Made by a program: the position numbers and the translations under genes
Shown here: positions 1 to 10,706 of the stretch, one piece after another
Numbering within the stretch: position 1 is the first letter of the stretch
How the letters are laid out: each line of letters begins with the position of its first letter
Assembly (NCBI GenBank): GCA_033782935.1
Contig: JAWQEG010000128.1
Location: 2,108,001-2,172,000 of the forward strand
DNA: 64,000 nt
Source of the DNA: Petrolisthes cinctipes
Taxonomy: Eukaryota > Arthropoda > Malacostraca > Decapoda > Porcellanidae
Direction: 5' to 3'
The notes under the pieces: model-generated
Databases searched by the model: none
Told to the model about the DNA's origin: nothing
The model's input: only the letters and a program-made list of their open reading frames with translations

Positions 1-169
1 ACATGCTGAAAATCGATATTTTAAGTGCCCAAAGTCGATATGTGCATGCATCTTCTGTACCCGTTTATATCTCAAATTCAGGCTCAAAACACCCGAAAAT
101 TCGGTATTTTTGGGTCCTAGAAGCGATCTGTACATCCCTACTCCTAGTTAGAATGTTTTCAAGATACAG

Positions 170-257
170 ACCCAAAATATGCTCAAAATCGATATTTTAG
201 GTGCCCAAAGTCAATATGTGCATGCATCTTTTGTACCCGTTTATATCTCAAATTCAG
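170..257 (+). repeat. Half A (88 bp) of the monomer
   Basis: The first 88-bp half of a 176-bp unit. It aligns without gaps to the following 88 bp. Shared landmarks at the same offsets are CAAAACA (5-10), CGATATTTT (21-29), CCC (35-37), CGAT (43-46), CATGC (52-56) and CAG at the end. Half A is distinguished by TGCATGCA and by CCCGTTTATATCTC. Its 3' part (offsets 49-77) is exactly what the 147-bp monomers lack. Confidence 0.85.
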
Positions 258-354
258 GCTCAAAACACCCGAAAATTCGTTATTTTTGGGTCCTAGAAGC
301 GATCTGTACATCCCTACTCCTAGTTAGAATGTTTTCAAGATACAGACCCAAAAC
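179..354 (+). repeat. Representative full-length 176-bp monomer
   Basis: This copy runs from one ATGCT word to the next (179 to 355). In order it holds an AAAATCGATATTTT core, a GTGCATGCATC segment with the palindrome TGCATGCA, CCCGTTTATATCTCAAATTCAGG, then a second core AAAATTCG with a following T-run, a GGGTCC(C/T) box, GAAGCGATCTGTACAT, and a variable tail. The tail here is of the CTCCTAGTTAGAATG type. Other tails are CTCCGTGTTAGAGTA and CTCAGTGCTAGAATG. A 177-bp version has one extra A in the word CCCAAAAGTCG. These tail and core variants define the monomer subclasses used to recognise the HORs. Confidence 0.95.
258..345 (+). repeat. Half B (88 bp) of the monomer
   Basis: The second 88-bp half. 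A hand comparison of typical A and B halves gave 59 identical positions of 88, with no gap needed. It carries CACCCGAAAATTCG, the GGGTCC(C/T) box and GATCTGTACAT. Its last third is the most variable part of the monomer and often forms a short dyad, GTATTTT-C-AAAATAC. The 158/159-bp monomers lack 18 bp from this tail. Confidence 0.85.
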
Positions 355-681
355 ATGCTCAAAATCGATATTTTAGGTGCCCAAAAGTCGATATGTGCAT
401 GCATCTTCTGTACCCGTTTATATCCCAAATTCAACATCAAACCACCCGAAAATTCGATATTTTTGGGTTCCAGAAGCGATCTGTACATGCCTACTCAGTG
501 CTAGAAATTTTTCAAAATATAGGCTCAAAACATGCTAAAAATCGATATTTTTAGTGTCCAAAGTCGATATGTGCATGCATTATCTGTACCCGTTTATATC
601 TCAAATTCAGGCTCAAAACACCCGAAAATTCGATATTTTGGGGTCCCAGAAGCGATCTGTACTTGCCTACTCTGTGCTAGA

Positions 682-696
682 GTATTTTCAAAATAC
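682..696. repeat. Dyad GTATTTT-C-AAAATAC in a monomer tail
   Basis: A perfect 7-bp inverted repeat around one base. It is an example of the element found in many half-B tails of the GTGTTAGAGTA type. Tails of the GTGCTAGAATA type carry ATATTTT-C-AAAATAT instead, so both ends change together and the symmetry is kept. Short dyads can extrude as hairpins; whether this one does is unknown. Confidence 0.7.
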
Positions 697-1059
697 AGGC
701 CCAAAACAAGCTGAAAATCGTTATTTTAGGTGACCAAAGTCAATATGTGTATGCATCTTCTGCACCAGTTTATATCCCAAATTCAACCTCAAAACACCCA
801 AAAATTCTATGTTTTTGGGTCCTAGAAGCGATCTGTACATGCCTACTCAGTGCTAGAATGTTTTCAAAATATAGGCTTAAAACATGCTAAAAATCGATAT
901 TTTAAGTGTCCAAAGTCGATATGTGCATGCATTATCTGTACCCGTTTTTATCTCAAATTCAGGCTCAAAACACCCGAAAATTTGATATTTGGGGGTCCCA
1001 GAAGTGATCTGTACATGCCTACTCAGTGCTAGAATATTTTCAAGATATAGGCCCAAAAA

Positions 1060-1206
1060 ATGCTAAAAATCGATATTTTAGGTGCCCAAAGTCGATATCT
1101 CAAATTCAGGCCCAAAATACCCGAAAATTCGATATTTTGGGGTCACAGAAGCGAACTGTACATGCCTAATCCGTGTTAGATTATTTTCAAAATACAGGCC
1201 CAAAAC
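1060..1206 (+). repeat. Representative 147-bp monomer (29-bp deletion in half A)
   Basis: Start-to-start distance is 147 bp (1060 to 1207). Compared with full-length monomers, the 29 bases between GTCGATAT and CTCAAATTC are missing, including TGCATGCA and CCCGTTTATAT. The deleted segment ends in ATAT, the same four bases that precede it, so the junction (about 1094-1098) has 4-bp microhomology. The same junction recurs across the window and usually carries the same flanking variants (GGTGCCCAAAGTCG upstream, AGGCCCAAAACACCC downstream). This fits one founder deletion that was later amplified. Confidence 0.93.
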
Positions 1207-1706
1207 ATACTGAAAATCGATCTTTTAGGTGCCCAAAAGTCGATATGTGCATGCATCTTCTGTACCCGTTTATATCCCAAATTCAACCTCAAAACACCCG
1301 AAAATTCGATATTTTTGGGTCCCAGAAGCGATCTGTACATGCCTACTCAGTGCTAGAATGTTTTCAAAATAAAGGCTCAAAACATGCTAAAAATCGATAT
1401 TTTAAGTGTCCAAAGTCGATATGTGCATGCATCATCTGTACCCGTTTTTATCTCAAATTCAGGCTCAAAACACCCGAAAATTCGATATTTGGGGGTCCCA
1501 GAAGTGATCTGTACATGCCTACTTAGTGCTAGAATATTTTCATGATATAGGCCCAAAAAATGCTAAAAATCGATATTTTAGGTGCCCAAAGTTGATATCT
1601 CAAATTCAGGCCCAAAAAACCCGAAAATTCGATATTTTGGGGTCCCAGAAGTGAACTGTACATGCCTACTCCGTGTTAGAGTATTTTCAAAATACAGGCC
1701 CAAAAC

Positions 1707-1865
1707 ATACTGAAAATCGATCTTTTAGGTGCCCAAAAGTCGATATGTGCCTGCATCTTCTGTACCCGTTTATATCTCAAATTCAGGCTCAAAACACCCG
1801 AAAATTCGATATTTTGGGGTCCCAGAAGCGATCTGTACATGCCTACTCAGATGCAGGCCCAAAAC
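1707..1865 (+). repeat. Representative 159-bp monomer (18-bp deletion in half B)
   Basis: Start-to-start distance is 159 bp (1707 to 1866). The tail reads CTACTCAGATGCAGGCCC in place of the usual CTCAGTGCTAGAATG-to-ATAGG stretch, so 18 bases are missing. A 158-bp version lacks the extra A of the CCCAAAAG word. It recurs, for example, at 3836, 4820, 6991, 8002, 10854, 14034, 15689, 16524, 22956, 30847, 35459, 36795, 39352 and 54431, and in one version the tail is CTGCTCAGATACAGG. Confidence 0.92.
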
Positions 1866-3364
1866 ATGCTGAAAATCGATATTTTAGGTGCCCAAAGTCA
1901 ACATGTGTATGCATCTTCTGCACTCGTTTATATCTCAAATTAAACCTCAAAACACCCGAAAATTCAATAATTTTGGGTCCCAGAAGCGATCTGTACATGC
2001 CTACTCAGTGCTAGAATGTTTTCAAAATATAGGCTCAAAACATGCTAAAAATCGATATTCTAAGTGTCCAAATTGGATATGTGCATGAATCTTCTGTACC
2101 CGTTTATATCTCAAATTCAGGCTCAAAACACCCGAAAATTTGATATTTTGGGGTCCCAAAAGAGATCTGTACATGCCTACACAGTGCTAGAATATTATTA
2201 AAATATAGGCCTAAAACATGTAAAAAATCGATATTTTAAGTGCCCAAAGTCGATATCTCAAATTCAGGCCCAAAACACCCGAAAATTCGATATTTTGGGG
2301 TCCCAGAAGCGATCTGTACATGCCTACTCCGTGTTAGAGTATTTTTAAAATACAGGCCCAAAACATACTGAAAATCGATCTTTTAGGTGCCCAAAAGTCG
2401 ATATGTGCCTGCATCTTCTGTACCCGTTTATATTTCAAATTCAGGCTCAAAACACCCGAAAATTCGATATTTTGGGGTCCCAGAAGCGATCTGTACATGC
2501 CTACTCAGTGCTAGAATATTTTCAAAATATAGGCCCAAAAAATGCTAAAAATCGATATTTTAGTTGCCCAAAATCGATATCTCAATTTCAGGCCCAAAAC
2601 ACCCAAAAATTCGATATTTTGGGGTCCAAGAAGCGATCTGTACATGCCTACTCCGTGTTAGAGTATTTTCAATATACAGGCCCAAAACATACTGAAAATC
2701 GAACTTTTAGGTACCCAAAAGTCGATATGTGGATACATCTTCTGTACCCATTTATATCTCAAATTCAGTCTCAAAACACCCGAAAATTCGGTATTTTTGG
2801 TCCTTGAAGCGATCTGCACATCCCTACTCCTAGTAAGAATGTTTTCAAGATACAGACCCAAAACATGCTCAAAATCGATATTTTAGGTGCCCAAAAGTCG
2901 ATATGTGCATGAATCTTCTGTACCCGTTTATATCTCAAATTCAGGATCAAACACCCGAAAATTCGATATTTTGGGGTCCCAGAAGCAATCTGTACATGCC
3001 TACTCAGTGCTAGAATAATTTCAAAATATAGGCCCAAAACATGCTAAAAATCGATATTTTAGGTGCCCAAAGTCGATATCTCAAATTCAGGCCCAAAACA
3101 CCCAAAAATTCGATATTTTGGGGTCCAAGAAGCGATCTGTACATGCCTACTCCGTGTTAGAGTATTTTCAATATACAGGCCCAAAACATACTGAAAATCG
3201 ATCTCTTAGGTACCCAAAAGTCGATATGTGGATGCATCTTCTGTACCCGTTTATATCTTAAATTCAGGCTCAAAACACCCGAAAATTCGATATTTTTGGG
3301 TCCCAGAAGCGATCTGTACATCCCTACACAGTGCTAGAATATTTTCAAAATATAGGCCCAAAAC
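1866..3364 (+). repeat. Mixed monomers between HOR blocks
   Basis: Starts at 1866, 2042, 2218, 2365, 2542, 2689, 2865, 3041 and 3188 give lengths 176, 176, 147, 177, 147, 176, 176, 147 and 177. The 147-bp form alternates with full-length copies, as in the neighbouring 984-bp HOR, but the variants do not line up with it in a simple way. Confidence 0.8.
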
Positions 3365-6139
3365 ATGTAAAAAATCGATATTTTAAGTGCCCAAAGTCGA
3401 TATCTTAAATTCAGGCTCAAAACACCCGAAAATTCGATATTTTGGGGTCCCAGAAGCGATCTGTACATGCCTACTCCGTGTTAGAGTATTTTCAATATAC
3501 AGGCACAAAAAAAGCTTAAAATCGATATTTTAGGTGACCAAAGTCAATATGTGCATATGCATCTTCTTTACCCGCTTATATCTCAAATTCAGACTCAAAA
3601 CACCCGAAAATTCGATATTTTGGGGTCCCAGAAGCGATCCGTACATGCTTACTCAGTGCTAGAATATTTTCAAAATATAGGCCCAAACATGCTAAAAATC
3701 AATATTTTAGGTGCCCAAAATCGATATCTCAAATTTAGGCCCAAAACACCCGAAAATTCTATATTTTGGGGTCCAAGAAGCGATCTGTACATGCCTACTA
3801 CGTGTTAGAAGATTTTCAATATACAGGCCCAAAACATACTGAAAATCGATCTTTTAGGTGCCCAAAAGTCGATATGTGCATACATCTTCTGTACCCGTTT
3901 ATAACTCAAATTTAGTCTCTAAACACCCGAAAATTCAATATTTTGGGATCCCAGAAGCGATCTGTACATGCCTGCTCAGATACAGGCCAAAAACATGCTG
4001 AAAATCGATATTTTAGGCACCCAAATTCAATATGTGTATGCATCTTCTGTACCCGTTTATATCCCAAATTAAACCTCAAAAAACCGGAAAATACAATATT
4101 TTTCAGGTCCCAGAAGCGATCTGTACATGCCTACTCAGTGCTAGAATGTTTTCAAAATATAGGCTCAAAACATGCTAAAAATCGATATTTTAAGTGTCCA
4201 AAGTGGATATGTGCATGAATCTTCTGTACCCGTTTATATCTCAAATTCAGGCTCAAAACACCCGAAAATTTGATATTTTGGGGTCCCAAAAGAGATCTGT
4301 ACATGCCTACACAGTGCTAGAATATTATCAAAATATAGGCCTAAAACATGTAAAAAATCGATATTTTAAGTGCCCAAAGTCGATATCTCAAATTCAGGCT
4401 CAAAACACCCGAAAATTCGATATTTTGGGGTCCCAGAAGCGATCTGTACATGCCTACTCCGTGTTAGAGTATTTTCACTATACAGGCACAAAAAAAGCTT
4501 AAAATCGATATTTTAGGTGCCCAAAGTCAATATGTGCATATGCATCTTCTTTACCCGCTTATATCTCAAATTCAGACTCAAAATACCCGAAAATTCGATA
4601 TTTTGGGGTCCCAGAAGCGATCCGTACATGCCTACTCAGTGCTAGAATATTTTCAAAATATAGGCCCAAAACATGCTAAAAATCAATATTTTAGGTGACC
4701 AAAGTCGATATCTCAAATTTAGGCCCAAAACACCCGAAAATTCTATATTTTGGGGTATAAGAAGCGATCTGTACATGCCTACTACGTGTTAGAAGATTTT
4801 CAATATACAGGCCCAAAACATACTGAAAATCGATCTTTTAGGTGCCCAAAAGTCGATATGTGCATACATCTTCTGTACCCGTTTATAACTCAAATTTAGT
4901 CTCCAAACACCCGAAAATTCAATATTTTGGGGTCCCAGAAGCGATCTGTACATGCCTGCTCAGATACAGGCCAAAAACATGCTGAAATTCGATATTTTAG
5001 GCACCCAAATTCAATATGTGTATGCATCTTCTGTACCCGTTTATATCCCAAATTAAACCTCAAAACACCGGAAAATTCAATATTTTTGAGGTCCCAGAAG
5101 CGATCTGTACATGCCTACTCAGTGCTAGAATGTTTTCAAAATATAGGCTCAAAACATGCTAAAAATCGATATTTTAAGTGTTCAAAGTGGATATGTGCAT
5201 GAATCTTCTGTACCCGTTTATATCTCAAATTCAGGCTCAAAACACCCGAAAATTTGATATTTTGGGGTCCCAAAAGAGATCTGTACATGCCTACACAGTG
5301 CTAGAATATTATCAAAATATAGACCTAAAACATGTAAAAAATCGATATTTTAAGTGCCCAAAGTCGATATCTCAAATTCAGGCTCAAAACACCCGAAAAT
5401 TCGATATTTTGGGGTCCCAGAAGCGATCTGTACATGCCTACTCCGTGTTAGAGTATTTTCAATATACAGGCACAAAAAAAGCTTAAAATCGATATTTTAG
5501 GTGCCCAAAGTCAATATGTGCATATGCATCTTCTTTACCCGCTTATATCTCAAATTCAGACTCAAAACACCCGAAAATTCGATATTTTGGGGTCCCAGAA
5601 GCGATCCGTACATGCCTACTCAGTGCTAGAATATTTTCAAAATATAGGCCCAAAACATGCTAAAACTCAATATTTTAGGTGCCCAAAGTCGATATCTCAA
5701 ATTTAGGCCCAAAAGACCCGAAAATTCTATATTTTGGGGTCCAAGAAGCGATCTGTACATGCCTACTACGTGTTAGAAGATTTTCAATATACAGGCCCAA
5801 AACATAATGAAAATCGATCTTTTAGGTGCCCAAAAGTCGATATGTGCATACATCTTCTGTACCCGTTTATAACTCAAATTTAGTCTCCAAACACCAGAAA
5901 ATTCAATATTTTGGGGTCCCAGAAGCGATCTGTACATGCCTGCTCAGATACAGGCCAAAAACATTCTGAAAATCGATATTTTAGGCACCCAAATTCAATA
6001 TGTGTATGCATCTTCTGTACCCGTTTATATCCCAAATTAAACCTCAAAACACCGGAAAATTCAATATTTTTGAGGTCCCAGAAGCGATCTGTACATGCCT
6101 ACTCAGTGCTAGAATGTTTTCAAAATATAGGCCCAAAAC
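3365..6139 (+). repeat. 984-bp hexamer HOR, about 2.8 copies
   Basis: Monomers from 4172 start at 4172, 4348, 4495, 4673, 4820, 4979 and 5156, giving 176-147-178-147-159-177 = 984 bp. The next copy runs 5156 to 6140 with the same order. An incomplete first copy begins near 3365. Diagnostic variants shared by the copies include GTGCATATGCATCTTC (a 2-bp insertion), GCACAAAAAAAGCTT in place of GCCCAAAACATGCTT, CTACTACGTGTTAGAAG and CGTTTATAACTCAAATTTAG. The copies differ by scattered substitutions. Confidence 0.92.
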
Positions 6140-6814
6140 ATGCTGAAAATCGATATTTTAGGTGCCCAAAGTCAATATGTGCATGCATCTTCTGTACCCG
6201 TTTATATCTCAAATTCAGGGTCAAAACACCCGAAAATTCGGTATTTTTTAGTCGTAGAAGCGATCTGTACATTCCTACTCCTAGTTAGAATGTTTTCAAG
6301 ATACAGACCCAAAACATGCTCAAAATCGATATTTTAGATGCCCAAAAGTCGATATGTGCATTCATCTTCTGTACCCGTTTATATCTCAAATTCAGGCTCA
6401 AAACCTCCGAAAATTCGATATTTTAGGGTCCCAGAAGCGATCTCTACATGCCTACTCAGTGCTAGAATATTTTCAAAATGTAGGCCCAAAACATGCTAAA
6501 AATCGATATTTTAGGTGCCCAAAGTCGATATCTCAAATTCAGGCTCAAAACACCCGAAAATTCGATATTTTGGGGTCCCAGAAGGTATCTGTACTTGCCT
6601 ACTCCGTGTTAGAGTATTATCAAAATACAGGCCCAAAACAAGCTTAAATTGATATTTTAGGTGACCAAAGTCAATATGTGTATGCATCTTCTGCACCCGT
6701 TTATATCCCAAATTCAACCTCAAAACACCCGAAAATTCGATATTTTTGGGTCCCAGAAGAGATCTGTACATGTCTAGTCAGTGCTAGAATGTTTTCAAAA
6801 TATAGGCTCAAAAC
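6140..6814 (+). repeat. Mixed monomers
   Basis: Starts at 6140, 6316, 6493 and 6640 give 176, 177, 147 and 175 bp. The first has the CTCCTAGTTAGAATG tail seen at 3-354. This is the join between the 984-bp and 1,697-bp HOR blocks. Confidence 0.8.
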
Positions 6815-8511
6815 ATGCTAAAAATCGATATTTTAAGTGTCCAAAGTCGATATGTGCATGCATCATCTGAACCCGTTTATATCTCAAATTTAGGCTCAAA
6901 AAACCCGAAAATTCGATATTTTTGGGTCCCTGAAGTGATCTGTACATGCCTACTCCTTGTTAGAGTATTTTTAATATACAGGCCCAAAACATACTGAAAA
7001 TCGATCTGTTAGGTGCCCAAAAGTCGATATGTGCATGCATCTTCTGTACCCGTTTATATTTCAACTTCAGGCTCCAAACACCCGAAAATTCGATATTTTG
7101 GGGTCCCAGAAGCGATCTGTACAAGCCTACTCAGATGCAGGCCCAAAACATGCTGAAAATCGATATTTTAGGTTCCCAAAGTAAACATATGTATGCATCT
7201 TCTGCACTCGTTTATCTCTCAAATTCAACCTCAATATACCCGAAAATTCGATAATTTTGGGTCCCAGAAGCGATCTGTACATGTCTAGTCAGTGCAAGAA
7301 TATTTTCAAAATATTGGCTCAAAACATACTAAAAATCGATATTTTATGTGTCCAAAGTCGATATGTGCATGCATCTTCTGTACCCGTTTATATCTCTAAT
7401 TCAGGTTAAAAACACCCGAAAATTCGGTATTTTTGGGTCCTAGATGCGATCTGTACATCCCTACTCCTAGTTAGAATGTTTTCAAGATACAGACAGAAAA
7501 CATGCTCAAAATCAATATTTTAGGTTCCCAAAAGTCGATATGTGCATGCATCTTCTGTACCCGTTTATATCTCAAATTCAGGCTCAAAACACCCGAAAAT
7601 TCGATATTTTTAGGTCCCAGAATTGATCTGTACATGCCTACTCAGTGCTAGAATATTTTCAAAATATAGGCCCAAAACATGCTAAAAATCGATATTTTAG
7701 GTGCCTAAAGTCGATATCTTAAATTCAGGCCCAAAACACCCAAAAATTCGATATTTTGGGGTCCCAGAAGCGATCTGTACATGCCCTCTCCATGTAAGAG
7801 TATTTTCAATATACAGGCCAAAAACATACTAAAAATCGGTATTTTAAGTGTCGAAAGTCGATATGTGCATGCATCATCTGTACCCGTTTATATCTCAAAT
7901 TCAGGCCCAAAACACCCGAAAAATCGATATTTTGGGGTCCCAGAAGCGAACTGTACATGCCTACTCCGTGTTAGAGTATTTTCAAAATACAGGCCCAAGA
8001 CATGCTGGAAATCGATATTTTAGGTGCCCAAAGTCAATATGTGCATGCATCTTCTCAACCCTTTTATATCTCAAATTCAGGCTCCAAACACCCGAAAATT
8101 CGATATTTTGGGGTCCCAGAAGCGATCTGTTCATGCCTACTCAGATGCAGGCCCAAAACATGCTAAAAATCGAAATTTTAGGTGTCCAAAGTCAACATGT
8201 GTATACATCTTCTGCACTCGTTTACATCTCAAATTCAACCTCAAAACACCCGAAAATTCGATAATTTTGGGTCCCTGAAGCGATCTGTACATGTCTAGTC
8301 AGTGCTAGAATTTTTTCAAAATATAGGCTCAAAACATGCTAAAAATCGATATTTTAAGTGTCCAAAGTCGATATGTGCATGCATCATCTGTACCAGTTTA
8401 TATCTCAAATTCAGGCTCAAAACACCCGAAAATTCGATAATTTTGGGTCCCAGAAGCGATCTGTACATGTCTAGTCAGTGCTAGAATGTTTTCAAAATAT
8501 AGGCTCAAAAC
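6815..8511 (+). repeat. 1,697-bp decamer HOR, copy 1
   Basis: Starts at 6815, 6991, 7150, 7326, 7502, 7679, 7826, 8002, 8160 and 8336 give 176-159-176-176-177-147-176-158-176-176, which sums to 1,697. Similarity to copy 2 begins slightly upstream, near 6765, where both read CTGTACATGTCTAGTCAGTG. Private variants include GATCTGTTAGG, TTTCAACTTCAGG, ACAGACAGAAAACATG and CCCTCTCCATGTAAGAG. Confidence 0.93.
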
Positions 8512-10208
8512 ATGCTAAAAATCGATATTTTAAGTGTCCAAAGTCGATATGTGCATGCATCATCTGAACCCGTTTATATCTCAAATTTAGGCTCAAAAAA
8601 CCCGAAAATTCGATATTTTTGGGTCCCTGAAGTGATCTGTACATGCCTACTCCTTGTTAGAGTATTTTTAATATACAGGCCCAAAACATACTGAAAATCG
8701 ATCTGTTAGGTGCCCAAAAGTCGATATGTGCATGCATCTTCTGTACCCGTTTATATTTCAACTTCAGGCTCCAAACACCCGAAAATTCGATATTTTGGGG
8801 TCCCAGAAGCGATCTGTACAAGCCTACTCAGATGCAGGCCCAAAACATGCTGAAAATCGATATTTTAGGTTCCCAAAGTAAACATATGTATGCATCTTCT
8901 GCACTCGTTTATCTCTCAAATTCAACCTCAATATACCCGAAAATTCGATAATTTTGGGTCCCAGAAGCGATCTGTACATGTCTAGTCAGTGCAAGAATAT
9001 TTTCAAAATATTGGCTCAAAACATACTAAAAATCGATATTTTATGTGTCCAAAGTCGATATGTGCATGCATCTTCTGTACCCGTTTATATCTCTAATTCA
9101 GGTTAAAAACACCCGAAAATTCGGTATTTTTGGGTCCTAGATGCGATCTGTACATCCCTACTCCTAGTTAGAATGTTTTCAAGATACAGACAGAAAACAT
9201 GCTCAAAATCAATATTTTAGGTTCCCAAAAGTCGATATGTGCATGCATCTTCTGTACCCGTTTATATCTCAAATTCAGGCTCAAAACACCCGAAAATTCG
9301 ATATTTTTAGGTCCCAGAATTGATCTGTACATGCCTACTCAGTGCTAGAATATTTTCAAAATATAGGCCCAAAACATGCTAAAAATCGATATTTTAGGTG
9401 CCTAAAGTCGATATCTTAAATTCAGGCCCAAAACACCCAAAAATTCGATATTTTGGGGTCCCAGAAGCGATCTGTACATGCCCTCTCCATGTAAGAGTAT
9501 TTTCAATATACAGGCCAAAAACATACTAAAAATCGGTATTTTAAGTGTCGAAAGTCGATATGTGCATGCATCATCTGTACCCGTTTATATCTCAAATTCA
9601 GGCCCAAAACACCCGAAAAATCGATATTTTGGGGTCCCAGAAGCGAACTGTACATGCCTACTCCGTGTTAGAGTATTTTCAAAATACAGGCCCAAGACAT
9701 GCTGGAAATCGATATTTTAGGTGCCCAAAGTCAATATGTGCATGCATCTTCTCAACCCTTTTATATCTCAAATTCAGGCTCCAAACACCCGAAAATTCGA
9801 TATTTTGGGGTCCCAGAAGCGATCTGTTCATGCCTACTCAGATGCAGGCCCAAAACATGCTAAAAATCGAAATTTTAGGTGTCCAAAGTCAACATGTGTA
9901 TACATCTTCTGCACTCGTTTACATCTCAAATTCAACCTCAAAACACCCGAAAATTCGATAATTTTGGGTCCCTGAAGCGATCTGTACATGTCTAGTCAGT
10001 GCTAGAATTTTTTCAAAATATAGGCTCAAAACATGCTAAAAATCGATATTTTAAGTGTCCAAAGTCGATATGTGCATGCATCATCTGTACCAGTTTATAT
10101 CTCAAATTCAGGCTCAAAACACCCGAAAATTCGATAATTTTGGGTCCCAGAAGCGATCTGTACATGTCTAGTCAGTGCTAGAATGTTTTCAAAATATAGG
10201 CTCAAAAA
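8512..10208 (+). repeat. 1,697-bp decamer HOR, copy 2
   Basis: This repeats copy 1 at an offset of exactly 1,697 bp, including all its private variants. I saw no difference in the stretches I compared, and the long reading frames in the two copies translate identically. The first difference found is at the right edge, CTCAAAAAATGC near 10204 against CTCAAAACATGC near 8507. Such identity means either a very recent duplication or an assembly duplication. Confidence 0.92.
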
Positions 10209-10706
10209 ATGCTAAAAATCGATATTTTAAGTGTCCAAAGTCGATATGTGCATGCATTATCTGTACCCTTTTATATCTCAAATTCAGGCTCAAAACACCA
10301 GAAAATTCCATATTTTTGGGTCCCAGAAGCAATCTGTACATGCCTACTCCTAGTTAGAGTATTTTCAAAATACAGGCCCAAAACATACTTAAATTGATAT
10401 TTTAGGTACACAAAAGTCGATATGTGCATGCATCTTCTGTAGACGTTTATATCTCAAATTCAGGCTCAAACACCCGAAATATCGATATTTTGGGGTCCCA
10501 GAAGCGATCTGTACATGGCTACTCAGTACTAGAATATTTTCAAAAAAAAGGCCCAAAACATGCTAAAAATCGATATTTTAGGTGCTCAGAGTCGATATCT
10601 CAAATTCCGGCTCAAAACACCCGAAAATTCGATATTTGGGGGTCCCAGAAGCGATCTGTACATGCCTACTCCGTGTTAGAGTATTTTCAATATACAGGCC
10701 CAAAAC
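10209..10706 (+). repeat. Monomer trio shared with 14.5 and 26.1 kb
   Basis: Starts at 10209, 10385 and 10560 (176, 175 and 147 bp). The stretch from about 10175 to 10590 is repeated near 14510-14925 and 26100-26515, with shared oddities such as TTTTCAAAAAAAAGGCCC, GTGCTCAGAGTCG and ACCCGAAATATCG. Confidence 0.85.

Larger units (their letters stand above)
3..883 (+). repeat. Full-length monomers without clear HOR
   Basis: Five monomers start at 3, 179, 355, 532 and 708 (176, 176, 177, 176, 176 bp). The first two have the same CTCCTAGTTAGAATG tail and differ at only a few positions, so they are a recent tandem pair. No short-form monomer is present here. Confidence 0.85.
884..1883 (+). repeat. 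500-bp trimer HOR, two copies
   Basis: Monomers start at 884, 1060, 1207, 1384, 1560 and 1707, so the length pattern 176-147-177 is repeated at an offset of 500 bp. Both copies share CGTTTTTATCTC and GATATTTGGGGGTCCC, variants that are rare elsewhere. The second copy ends in an 18-bp-deleted monomer, which breaks the pattern. The same trimer order recurs near 13.4, 22.0, 46.4, 53.1, 58.0 and 59.7 kb. Confidence 0.85.

Noticed and set aside
230..250. TATA-like words (TTTATATC) as promoters
   Set aside because: They occur in nearly every full-length monomer with no downstream gene, so they are composition and not evidence for transcription units.
258..300. CENP-B box
   Set aside because: The reverse complement of CACCCGAAAATTCGATA gives a CGGG preceded by TTTT, but the TTCG and central A needed at fixed distances in the mammalian box are not in place. 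I saw no better match in other monomer variants.
179..354. Match to a known named satellite (alpha satellite 171 bp, Arabidopsis 178-180 bp, rice CentO, maize CentC)
   Set aside because: Only the approximate length is comparable. I recognise no sequence similarity to those families and will not name the source species.
2658..3037. Reverse-strand open frames
   Set aside because: They repeat with the monomer period, contain only complementary satellite sequence, and break wherever a monomer carries a small change.
6815..10208. 1,697-bp unit as a separate mobile element
   Set aside because: The unit consists only of satellite monomers in register, with no terminal inverted repeats or coding capacity. 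Unequal exchange explains it.
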